Shown one piece after another: positions 40,829-53,500 of a stretch of DNA of 64,000 bases; position 1 is the stretch's first letter; each line of letters begins with the position of its first letter. A model generated the notes under the pieces. The model was not told where the DNA came from. It worked only from the letters and a program-made list of their open reading frames with translations, and did no database searches. The DNA lies in assembly GCF_000224145.3 (NCBI RefSeq), contig NC_020166.2, forward strand, positions 1,747,211 to 1,811,210. The letters run 5' to 3'. The translations under genes and the position numbers were made by a program. The DNA comes from Ciona intestinalis (lineage: Eukaryota > Chordata > Ascidiacea > Phlebobranchia > Cionidae).

Positions 40829-43009
40829 CGCCTTTGATCTTCGTACTTGACAGTATTGGCTATGAATCCGTGGGTAATTGAGCTTTCATTTGAACAAAAG
40901 TGCTGTCATTTGTGAAGGTATATCAAGGCTGCACATTCCAACTATAGTGTCTATTTTACTGTGAATCCTATAAAAGAAACTTATTAGTTTTAGTTTTCCT
41001 CGGTACACAGAGTCGAGCTATTCAGCGTCCTACTTTGTTTATGTTTTTGCTGTACTGACTGTTGTACCACTAGCCCTATTGAACGAGCCTGTCGACCAGA
41101 GACAACGTCCCAGGTCTTGCTCTGCGTAATTACTCGTTCTATTGATTGAAGTTGGACGTTGGATTAGGAAAAATCGAAGAACCATTCTCGTCGCAGCAAA
41201 AGTCAAGGCTAATGACCAAGTCTTGCTATTCTCTGTACTTTTGCTTCTTAGAACGGAATGTAGCTCGACTGCTATGCCTAGTTCCTAGTACCAACACTGT
41301 AATTACCTTGAAAATGAGATAATATAACCTTACATGCAGTCGTACTGCCTTTTTCCCGAACATTACCGTAATACCGCCTATTGTTGAGCTGTCGTTTCGT
41401 TTCAATTGCTGGCCTTCGCTGACTTAAATTTCGTTATTATGGCTTACAATGTAAATCTCCTCGCTCGTCACTATTGCGTACATTTTGTGCGTGGAGCCGA
41501 CTTTTCTCATATGAAACTTACGCAGACGAAACGACGAGAAAGAAGGCGAAACGGAGACAGCGGCGAACGATAAAAGAAACAAAGATCGCTTGTTCTCTTA
41601 CGCCCAACAGCGTAGTTAACTCTCTCCTCACAAAATACGTTTTGGGGAACATTTTGAAATATTTATTTTTGAACTTCACCAGTTTTTTTTTACAAATCAA
41701 CAAACATTTAAAATAATCCTGGCTACTAAAATGGTCCCAATTTGGTCTGTTTCAAAAATAGACTTTAACATTCGAAACCAAACACTATTTTCCACTTAAA
41801 CACATATTACGTTCATACATTCTAACGGCTAGTAGTCACGCTTTTATTCGAGATTCGTCTCAAGTAGTTTTTACCCGAAGCGTGTTTTAACGACCTTCGT
41901 TTTGCTGCCAATTCCAATCTTTCCGTTATTTTAATAGTTCGACCTTCGCTACTGTATTCTAGGAAACAAACAAAAAGTATCTTATTCTAGCCTTGCTTAA
42001 CCATTAGTTGTAACGTACGTCTCATTCACTATCCCTTACTAGCTCAATAGCACATTTGCAGTCACATAAGATACGTCCATGCCCTATCTCGTAAGGCTGC
42101 AATTAAACATAAAATATCAAAACGAATCACTTATGTTGCCCCGTACCCATCGGCCCGTTGACGATTCTTTTGTTTGCTCGTATAGCTTTCGATATTACGT
42201 TATTCTCGCTTCTATTAATATCTAGGCCCTACCACCATTCCCTTATTGCAATTCAACCTCCCTAGAGACCCATCACTCGTCCATGCAGCCTACATACAAC
42301 GCATATCTATGCCACACGTTGGTACATCGGCCAAATAGATTGAGACGGAGAGCTTGAAAATCAGATTTTTTCTGCAAATGTAGAGGCGTTATATTCCAAT
42401 GAGACCAATTTAGTTTTTAGGTTAAGTATAGTAGGTTAGAGTAAGATGTTCCATGTTTTCTCTCAATTTTATCCTCCCATTTGGTAGCAAACAAAGAAAA
42501 CTTACTGAATTATGTAACCGTAGACCCGTAGCTTAAAAGGAACGTTGTCAATTAATAAAAAAAAAACATCAGAAAATATGTAATATTATGTGCTAGTGGT
42601 ATCCATCTTACCACGCGGACCCAATTACGTCTAACAAGGGCTGTGTTCTCATAATTACTCGCGGGCAACTGAGTATGTAATTTAAAGCCAATAAAATGCT
42701 TGAGCTATTTCAGTGTTAATAAATTTATTCTGATTGAAAATCCATTCATTTATCGCGGAAAGCAGTTGTTGTTACCAATACGCACAGATATACTACAGTA
42801 TACGCTCGCTCATATTATTATTAAATAAAACTTGATTTTATTTTGTCAGTTACAGAATGTTAATAAGTAAAAACGATAACACTAATAAGACGGCATTCGG
42901 TAAAATACATCATAGCATATAACCGCTTATTGGATATTATTTTATGTGTGAAGCTTTGGGGTTAAAAGTTTACGCTGTATAAGTTACAGTTCGATGTAAT
43001 ACATATATA

Positions 43010-43208
43010 TAGTAGGTTGGGGGAAGATGGGACACCTTTTCGTTCTATTTTCTCGTTCCGACAATTGGTAGTACACAAAGAACATTCAGAGAATTATAAA
43101 ACCACATCATCACGACTCCTATAGACTGTTGTTATTTGTTTGTAACATCATCAGGATATTTAGATATTATGCTCAAGGTGTCCCATTTTCTCCATGGTAG
43201 CCTACTAT
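43010..43208 (+). mobile_element. MITE type I
   Basis: TAGTAGGTTGGGGGAAGATGG at the left and GGTGTCCCATTTTCTCCATGG with CCTACTATA at the right; complete core. Confidence 0.85.
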
Positions 43209-44483
43209 ACATTTTTAACTGTTCTTTTCAAAACAGAAAGCTGTAGCCATGTTACTATGCTGTACTAGTCGCATTAATCTTTTCGAATGCAAAGAACAAA
43301 TAATTAAAATAAAATAACAAATACAGGAGAGTTGGCGGCAAAACGACAGTCAATAAAACCACGCTAAATCATCTCCTTTTAATATTTTAATTTTCATACT
43401 CGCCGACTGTACAACGGTGTTAAAGAGCTCTTCCATTTTATAACAAATTAATAATATCGCCATCTAATCTTATCGTGCCTATGTTTCTGTGCATTTTAGT
43501 GCTTATAAGTAGGTATAATAGCTATAGGTAGCTGTCGGTTGTAAAATTTAATCGCATTTGCACGCATGGTCAAGTAGTAATAAATTTATTTTATCTTCTG
43601 CATATGAATTGGTCGCCGCGGTATCTCTTTTGTTGTTGTGCGATTACCTGCATCATACTGTGGACCTGGTTTTGAACGTTGCAATACAGTTAATGATATT
43701 TAACCCCCATTGGGCACGTAAGCCTATGTGACCTTGGATAAGGTAATTGATTCAAACCAGTGGCTACTTATCAGTTGGCCAGATTACCAGCCATTTAAAT
43801 CAAGAAAGGTTCATTCGACCTCAGCTCTGTTGTTTGGTTCTAAAGGGCTTTAATTTATAGCGTAACTATTGATCATTTTTAGATCATATTAACCTAATAG
43901 TTCTACAGCAAAAATCTCATGTGAGCTAATAAAGTAATAATATATAGTAACAACTACCACTACGGTCCCCTAAAATATTGTTTCAATTATTGGCCCCCGC
44001 TATCGGCGGCAGAGGGACGGCTTGGGTTGTTATAGCAACTGTTACTTTTTTGTTGAAGGTGAATCTTTATTTAATCGATAGGTAAATGACCAAAGTCTAT
44101 ATTAGGTCATCGTTTAGCAATTTTAACTAAACATTTGATTAAAAACTGTTTGTATCCAAGCAAGTATTGCTACAATATAATGTATGATTTTTTTATAAGC
44201 AAATTTTAATTTTGAAGTGTTATTAGACTTTGTTTGTTCATCTATTTTGTTTTCTTATAAATAGTTATTTTAAAGTTGTTGCTCTTTAATTTACTTCGGT
44301 TGGTGAGCTCTTATAAACAATCAAAGTTCATATATGTACAATGCACTCTGTATACTTAACATTAAAATTAGTTAAAGTTATATTAAATTATGTCTGTATA
44401 GTCAGTCTTTTTGATTTACCTATTCTTTAATACCGTAATCGAAGAGACAAATATAAAAATAATTATTATAAATTTGCATTTCA

Positions 44484-44535
44484 GCTGTTTGTAGCATTCT
44501 TAGTGTTGGTTGTAGATAATTAGAACAAACCAACA
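44484..44535 (+). promoter_or_regulatory. Creatine kinase leader with acceptor-like site
   Basis: AAATTTGCATTTCAG ends at 44484, 51 bases before the ATG. A lone 3' splice site just upstream of a start codon in a tunicate is what a spliced-leader trans-splicing site looks like, but an intron in the 5' leader is equally possible. Confidence 0.35.
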
Positions 44536-47500
44536 ATGGGTTGCGTGACCTCAAAAGCAGGTATGTCATATTAACATTGCAGTAAGCCATTATTAATTAA
44601 GCATTAACCTATTTTAATTTATGTTGTCCGCTTAAATGTACTTTTCAATCAATTGCAGGTTGGGGGTCTGGACCTGGAAAAAAAAAGGGGGGGGGGGAAT
44701 AATCATGTTTCTTTGTGGCACATCTGGTTTTCGCAAGTCTTGTAAAGATGTTGCAAAATATCACTGTGCCCCATTTGTACATTCCTTGATGCCCCCTTGT
44801 ATGCAGTATTTTTTTGGGCCAGCTCATAAAATTCACCACGGCATTATGCAATTTGCGCCATAGCAAAAAAACATAAGACTGAAAATGGCAATTGGTTAGA
44901 CCACTTTAGATGCTGGGGGTTAATTAGTTATCAGGATATTCTTCACTAGCACCAAAACCTTTTTGTCAAACCATTACTTTTCAAAAAATTGGATAATATT
45001 TAAAACACTGTTTTTATAATATTTTTTATCTTTATCATCATGTGTTTATCTCATAATTATAATTAAATAAATATATGGGTAATGTAAATTATATCCCACT
45101 AACTTATTGCAGTGGGCCATGGTTCCCCCTGAGTTGGTATATAAAGCATTTCATGCATAAACCAAATATTTTGTCTCTCACATATGTTAGATTATTAAAT
45201 AGACATTTATTGATTTTTGTCTCAGCAAAATACCTAGGGATTATCCATTGGTGATGTCATACATAACTCACACATTGTAACAATGCTCTTTATATTTCAT
45301 GTGTTACATCATTAAGCTGCAGAAGGTGGTGCTGTTGTGTAAGTTGACTTGATTATAAAGTTAATACGGTTGAATCTGTTGATATCTTATTTTAAATTTT
45401 CATAATTTCATATTTACAATTTAAATTGGGTTAAAAAGCAAGTTACATTCTTATGTCGATCCTATTAAAACCTAGTAACTTTAATTTGTCAATATTCAGA
45501 CTAATCAGACACAAAAATATAATATATATAACATATGTATGATTTTTTAAAGTATATTATATTGTGTAGTAGAGTGGGGGAAGATGGGATACTTTTATCA
45601 CATAATATTCAAATATCTTGATCGTGTTTTAAACAATTAACAACAGTCAATGGGAGTCGTGAGTATACGGTTTTAAAATTCCTCGAATGTCATTTGTTTA
45701 CTACCAAATGGGACCAGAAAATAGAATCAAAAGATGTCCTATCTTAGCCCACCCCAATGTATGTTTATTTTCAATATTCAGACAAAGAAATGTTGGTGGT
45801 AAAGGGAAGGGAAAAGCAACGTCTAATTTCCCTGATCTATCTAAACACAACAACCATATGGCAAAGTGTTTGACAGAGAAGTTGTATAATGAACTTTGTA
45901 ATAAAACTACTAAAGGAGGGGTGACACTGGATGAATGCATTCAAACAGGTTTGCAGTATTTCTATTTTTGTATTTTTTTTGGAAGAATCTTGATTTTTTT
46001 ATAGTTGTGGCAAACTGCCATTTTCTCTCCTGAAATATCAGTCTTTGGCACCATTGATCTGGCCAACCTAGACATCCTTCACATTACCTAATGTTCCCAC
46101 ACATTCTAGGCGTAGACAACCCTGGCCACCCATTCATAATGACTGTTGGTGCTGTAGCTGGTGATGAGGAAACTTATGAGGTGTTCGCGCCCCTGTTTGA
46201 TAAAATAATCAGTGAAAGACATGGCGGATACGGTGAGTCTATTGTGTGGTTGCTGGGGTGTTTTCCATTCACAGTATTTTAGTTTAATTTTAATAAACTA
46301 GTTTATTAGTCAATCACTTCAACCAGAGGTCACTAATGGGTGTCTAAATTTTCAACCAAACAAAAAAACAATCATCCACAAAGTTACATACATGGTAAAC
46401 TAGAAATGGACATATGGTGTATAAAACAGAGTTACATTTATTTGTGATGACTCGTAAGCAGGCACCAAGTGTATGAAATAGAACACCCATGTATAAAACA
46501 GAATACCCACTACATTCATCTATATTCCTTATAAAGGCAAAACCCAACTTCACTCAACTGATTTGAACCCTGAACATTTGGTTGGGGGAGATGACTTGGA
46601 CCCCAAGTATGTCTTATCATCGCGTGTACGCACCGGACGAAGTATTTCTGGCCTTGCCCTTCCGCCCTGCTGCTCACGTGCCGAGCGCAGAGAGGTAATA
46701 TGGTTTTCATTTACGCCTATGAGCTATTTTAGGCTGTAAAACAGGGAACTAAAACACATAATACTTCATCCAGCGCATATAACTTTTCAAAAATGTGGGT
46801 ATATGGACCTAGTCTGCCCTACGTCCCATGTCCTCTGGCTTGTCTAACCATTTTGCCTCACCAATACTCAAGAAAACACATAAAAAATATATATATTGAC
46901 ATAGTAAGTTTTATACCTAAAATCAATTTTCCTAACTAAATCTATTCTCCAGGTTGAGAAGATACTTTCTGAAGCCTTAGCGGCCTTAGATGGTCCTTTC
47001 AAAGGAAAGTATTACCCACTGTCTGGTATGTCTGATGAGACACAAGAGAAACTTATTGAGGATCATTTTCTCTTCGATAAACCAGTGTCGCCCCTTCTAC
47101 TTGCTTCCAGGATGGCACGAGATTGGCCTGAAGGTCGTGGTATTTGGTGAGTCTATTACAAGTTTAAAAGTAAATAAAAATATTTGTCTCTTGAATTGTA
47201 GCATAGCTTCAGGCGCCACAGCTCAGTGGTTAGCATGCCTGCTTCTAACCCATAAGTTATGGGTTCAAGGCTTGTTGCTGCTACCATTGGGGACGTATGT
47301 TTCCTTGGACAAGACACTTAGCTGCAATTGCTCCAAACTAGTGGTTACTCATGGGTTGTTTAAATTGTCAGCGATACAGAAAAGACACACCCGTACAGCT
47401 GCATAATAGCACAAAATGATACGAATCAGAAAACTGGTGTTATAACTTTTCCCGTTGTGCGCGAATAAAGCAAGTTCCATTCAAATGTAACTGACACTTT

Positions 47501-50500
47501 TAACAATATGTCATTGACCCCAGGCACAATGAAGAGAAGAACTTCCTTGTATGGGTGAATGAGGAAGACCATAGTCGTGTAATTTCAATGGAGAAGGGTG
47601 GGAACATGAGGCGTGTGTTCACAAGGTTTTGTGAGGGCTTGAAAAAGGTTGAAGACACCATAGCCAAGAGAGGACACAGCTTCATGTGGAATGAACACCT
47701 CGGGTATATTCTAACATGTCCATCAAACCTGGGTACTGGCTTAAGGGGTGGCGTGCATCTTAAGGTGGGTGTTGGTGAGATAAAAAATAAACTTTGCTTT
47801 AGTTTAAGTCTTAAGATAAACGAATTATGAATAACTATTAATCCTTCCATGGCGAACTTGTGCTGTTTCATATACTCAGGTTGCTTACAAGTTATGTAAC
47901 TTTTTGGGTGATTGTTTTTCTGTATGGCTGACAATTGGACAACCAATAGTGGCCACAGGAATAAACCGTCTAATGAACTACAGCATAGGATGCCATGAGA
48001 CTAAGATTTAAGCCAGAATTGTCCCACTGAAATTTAGGCCAGTCCCAGTGGCCATTTTGTTGCCATATAAAATGTTCAGAACAGCAGATCTAGTTACACA
48101 TGTTGTACTCATTACCCCCATCTCTAATAATATGACCCATGATACAATAAATCATTGATTTTAACACACTTTTTTTATTTCAGATCCCCTTGATGAGCAA
48201 ACACCCCATGTTTGAAAATCTTTTGAAGAAGCTTCGTCTACAAAAGCGAGGCACAGGGGGTGTAGATACGGCATCTACAGATGGAACGTTTGATATTTCA
48301 AACTCTGATAGATTGGGATCATCAGAAGTAGACCAAGTACAATGTGTCGTGGATGGTGTGAACTTGCTTATACAGATGGAGAAGAGATTGGAAGCAGGTT
48401 TGGAATATTTGTTTATAGGTTGATAATAGATATTGTGGTTCAGTGTTTGGCACTGGATTCAATAGTCTTAATTAATTGGTGCTACTGCTACTTAAGGTGT
48501 ATGAGTATTTGTCAAGACACTTAAAGCTAATTACTCCAATCCAGTGGTCACAAATGGGCTGTCTAAATTGTCAATGTTACAGAAAAACAATCACTGACAA
48601 AGTTACATACGCGATAACTTGTAAGCGGCCACTATATGTATAAAAGTAAAACAAAACATGTGTGTTATAACAACTGTCATTGCCCCACCACACCAGAATA
48701 TATAAAATACATTCATTCAACATGTAACTGTCTCTCCAGGCCAAACTGTTGATGATTTGATGCCAGCCGATAAAAAAGTTGAAACTGACATCAATTATCC
48801 TGACCTATCAATGCATAACAACTGGATGTCTAAGTGTTTGACACCCGCTGTTTATACCAAGCTTAAGAATCGTAAAACACCAAGTGGATATTCACTTGAT
48901 AAGTGCATTCAAACAGGTAGGTGGTTTGACAGTGAGCATGAGGTGTATACCCTTTTATGTTTAGTGTAAAAGAAGACATTCATGTTATAACTCGACAGTG
49001 AGCATGAGGTGTATGAATACACTATGTGTGTCTGGTGTATAAAAATACACCCATGTTATAACTTGACAGTGAGCATGAGGTGTATGAATACACTATGTGT
49101 GTCTGGTGTATAAAAATACACCCATGTTATAACTTGACAGTGAGCATGAGGTGTATGAATACACCATGTGTGTCTGTTGTATAAGAAGATATCCATGTTA
49201 TAACTTGACAGTGAGCATGAGGTATATGAATCCATGTGTGCCTGTTTCAAGAAGACAAGACAATGTTTAAAATGTTATGAATTCATGACTTTACAGTTTT
49301 TGTTAAACAAACTTTATACATATATATATATGTACATACTGTTGCTGCCCAGCATACTATTAGTCTGAAATAAATTCTTAAAATATGTTATTTGTGATCT
49401 TAAATACTTACCATGGTGTTGTCTTTTATGTGGCAGATGTAAACTATAAAAAGTTTTTGCATTTTTATTCAAAACTAAAAAATTGCCAGAAAATCTCTTC
49501 CAGAGAAAAAAGTTAGAACATCTTTGTACCATATATGGTAACCCCTACTAAACAATATTAACCACTTATACAACAGGTGTTGACAATCCTGGCCATCCAT
49601 TTATAATGACTGTAGGATTAGTGGCAGGGGATGAGGAAACTTATTCAACTTTTTCGGAATTATTTGATCCAGTGATTAGTGGAAGGCATGGAGGGTAAGT
49701 ATGGTTTGGGTTTGGGGTGAGGTCTTTGTCTAGGACCCTCGGTTTAGGCCAGATTTGGCCAATTACTAAATTACCCAGACTACTTATAAATGTTTATGCT
49801 GCAGCAATTGGCAATCATAATACTTGTGTACCGCTCAGAGTGTATTTGAGTTAAAAAAGTTTAAAAGCATATTTAATCTTATTTAGTATGTTAATATTGG
49901 CACCGTGGCAAAGTGGTTAGCATGCCTGCCTCTAACCTAGAGGGAATGAGTTCAAGGCTCTTCACTGCTATCTTTGTGGTCATATGTGTCTTTGGGCAAG
50001 AACTCAAGCGATATTTGCTTTAACCCAGTGGTCACTATTGGATTGTCTAAATTGTCAGCCATACATAAAATAAATAAATACCCTCTAAAAGAGAATCACA
50101 CACAGTAACGTTACATTCATTCATTCGTAATACGCTCTGGCCTAAATGACTTGTATCCAAACCATGGAATACATTCCAAATATTGTTCACCACAGCTACC
50201 CTGCAAATGCTAAACACACAACAGACTTAGATGCCACTCATCTTAGAGGAGGTGACAATCTGGATCCTAAATATGTTTTATCATCAAGAGTAAGAACAGG
50301 TGAGAATATTTTGCAGCTGTTTATTTTTAGAATGATTATTTTTGTGGTTGGGCATTGAGACTTTACATTTTAGTTTGCTATAACAACTACAACAAATCTA
50401 GGGTGACATTGTTAAAGCAGTTACACATTATACTCATAGTCGTAAAACATAGAAAACCTCATTGATCAATGTGGTAAATGCAATATACTTTGGCTATGCT

Positions 50501-53500
50501 TTTTAGTATAGATACCTAAAAGCATGGTAAAGCTGTTTTAGGTGTAAAACTGGGGTGCTATAAGCCTAAAATATATGATTACAGGGACCCTTTACATTAC
50601 ACCTAAGACCTAACCACTGACAACAGGGGCTGGGCTATGGTTTGTTTACTGCTGCACTTTAATAATACAAACACAGGTCGTAGCATCCGTGGTTTAGCAT
50701 TACCACCATGGTGCACACGAGGTGAACGTAGAAAGACAGAGAAGATTATAACGGAAGCATTGTCAGCATTGGATGGCCCGCTAAAGGTGGGTTTTGATGG
50801 TTGGGTTGGTTTGGTTACAAAACTTGCCAGTTATTTTTTTGCCGAACTTGCCAGGACCTAATCTTTATATTTTGTTATGTCTGCTACCAAGGATAATGTA
50901 AATAATCTTTTAGCAGCTTATCTGGTATAAAACGTAGTGTATTTACGAATGCATGAAGTTTTTGAAACAATACATGTGTTATCACTATCGCGACTGTTGC
51001 CCTGCCACACGAGGATAAGCTCGGTTTACAATATGTGTCTGTATACCCAGGGCAACTATTACCCCCTCACTGGAATGACAGAGGAAACGCAGGATAAACT
51101 GATTGATGATCATTTCTTATTCGATAAACCGGTGTCACCTCTCCTTACAAGTTCAGGGATGGCACGTGATTGGCCGGATGCCCGTGGTATTTGGTGGGTT
51201 AGTTTGATTGTGTGTTTGATTGTATGATGTCTAGTGCTGTCGCACAGTGGTTAGTTTGCTTGTCTATAGCCCAAAGAATACTGTATCAGCATGTTTTAAC
51301 AAATGACACTTCACTGTTAGTTCCCTTCTCTTTGTTGTTTTAGCTAATTTCACTCTGTTACTGTATTTAAAGACACAAGTAATATTTATCATGTTTTTTT
51401 ATAGTATACCACAATGCGACATAAACATTACATTATATATGACACCAGGCACAACGATGAAAAAAACTTCCTTGTATGGGTGAATGAGGAAGATCATATG
51501 AGAATCATATCAATGGAGAAGGGTGGGAACATGAAAGCTGTGTTCCAACGCTTCTGTGATGGATTGCAAAAGGTGGGTAGCCGGCTATTTTTTGTGTTAA
51601 AAGAACAATGGTGGGAGACCACAACTGTTAATGCATTGTACATCAGTGGTCAGACATTTGTATATTAACCAGAAGATACTGGTTTGATGCTAAATGCCGA
51701 TGTGGATATGTGTCCTTGGGAAACAGACTTAGGACATACTACAACCCAGTGGTAACTAAATATGTTACACAACAATTGAGGCATTGGCATTGACTTGTTA
51801 CTGTTATGTGGGGAGCCATTGAAAGGATTCTCGTATACCTTAACTTTATACTATTAGTCACAATTGGAAAAATTATGTTTAACCAAACATTACTAAAAAT
51901 ACATACATTTAAAGTATTTCTTTGTGTATTTTTTAAAAATAATAATAAAAATATGAGCGCCCACTTGTAAAAAAAGAAAGTGATGATCGCTTAATCAGTC
52001 GTAACTACTAAAAATGGTGCTGGTGTTTTTATTTATATGTGGCACCTGTGGCTACTATTAATATAGAAGAATCTGAAAGATTGTATTCATTTAATAATCA
52101 TGAATTTAAATCTGTCTATATACTTTGTGAATGTACAACAAAACTATTTGTAGGTAAATTTGATCTGGTTCTATAACTTAACAGCGAACATAAGGTACTT
52201 TGTTTTATTTGCAGGTTGAAGCTACCATAAGTACAAACGGTCATTCATTTATGTGGAACCAGCATTTAGGATATATCCTCACATGCCCTTCTAATCTTGG
52301 CACAGGTCTTCGAGGAGGTGAGATCATACATGTAACTTTAATTCATTTGATCGCGTTACATTATATGAGGGCTTGTGTGTGAAATAGGACACCAGTGATA
52401 TAATAATGACTATTATGTGCTCTGACATAAGAGGATGAATAAGTTACATTCATTCAGTTTTATACATGTAACTGTTTGAAACATTATATTTTGATTGTTG
52501 TGTGAGCACAATAGTTTAATTTAAAGTATTTGCCCTTTGTGTGTCTGCCAATACAATGTACTAGCTTCGATCAAAGGTCATTTAAACAATGTCTGTTCTA
52601 TTCTGATGCCTGAATAGCTGGTATTAATTGGGTAAAAACTAAATGTATCTTTACTTAATGATCTGTACATTTTGATTACGCATGCTTGGTAGACTATTGT
52701 CTGTTTGTCTGGCGCTATGGCTCAGTAATCAGACGCTTGTATTATAACCAAAGGATAAAGGTTTAATGCTAGATGCTGATATGCATATGTGTCCTTGGGC
52801 AAGACACACAAGGACATTTCTCCAACCCAATGGTCACTAAATGGGTTAGATTTGTAACAACTGATAATCTGTATCTACTTGTCCAAATTGACAGCTATAC
52901 ATCAATAAATGAAAAAGTCCCCCCGGAAATAATAACCCACAAAGTAACATGCTTGGTTATTCGCAAGATGGCACAAGGTTTATGAACACTCATATTATAA
53001 TGACTAAAAGTTTTCCGGCTACATGAGGATAAAACAAGTTAAGATTTATTCATTCAGTTACATTCACTTTCCAACACAGGTGTTCACCTTAAAGTGCCTT
53101 TGCTCAGCAAACACAAGAAGTTCGATGATATATTATCAAAGATGAGATTACAAAAGCGGGGCACAGGTGGTGTGGATACGGCATCTACAGATGGAACGTT
53201 TGATATTTCAAACCTCGACAGGTGGTTTGGTTTGTGTTAAGCTGTTGTATATAAAATAATGCACTCATGAAACATGGGTATTTGGTATACTGTTAAAGAC
53301 CAAGGTTCTATTATACTTATGGTGATTGTTTTCAATATGAGATGTACAGGTCTGTGGACATCATGGTGCTTAACAATTTTTATTCTGAGATTTTGGTCTA
53401 TTGCCCCATTACCCCAACATCCAAGGTGCTACCATCTAGATCCCGCCGCGGCAGCTTATAGACACTCAGTAATACAAATTCTGTAAGGGTGAGGTCTTCA

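Larger units (their letters stand above)
40829..44535. other. Divergent intergenic region between Kv4 and the creatine kinase gene
   Basis: Both genes start outward from this interval, so it should hold both promoters. It contains one type II MITE (about 42427-42615) and one type I MITE (43010-43208). The ~1.5 kb next to Kv4 exon 1 is free of the recognised repeats. No exon was found; the open frame at 41474-41716 has no recognisable features. Confidence 0.55.

Noticed and set aside
41474..41716. 80-codon plus-strand frame upstream of Kv4
   Set aside because: No family resemblance, composition typical of AT-rich leader or intergenic DNA, overlapped by an equally long antisense frame.
47212..47290. 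SINE heads as tRNA genes
   Set aside because: Box A and B are recognisable but the acceptor, D and anticodon stems do not pair, unlike the genuine tRNA-Gly at 8869-8940.
48932..49262. CRISPR-like array
   Set aside because: Regular 70-bp units without unique spacers, in an animal intron: an ordinary minisatellite.
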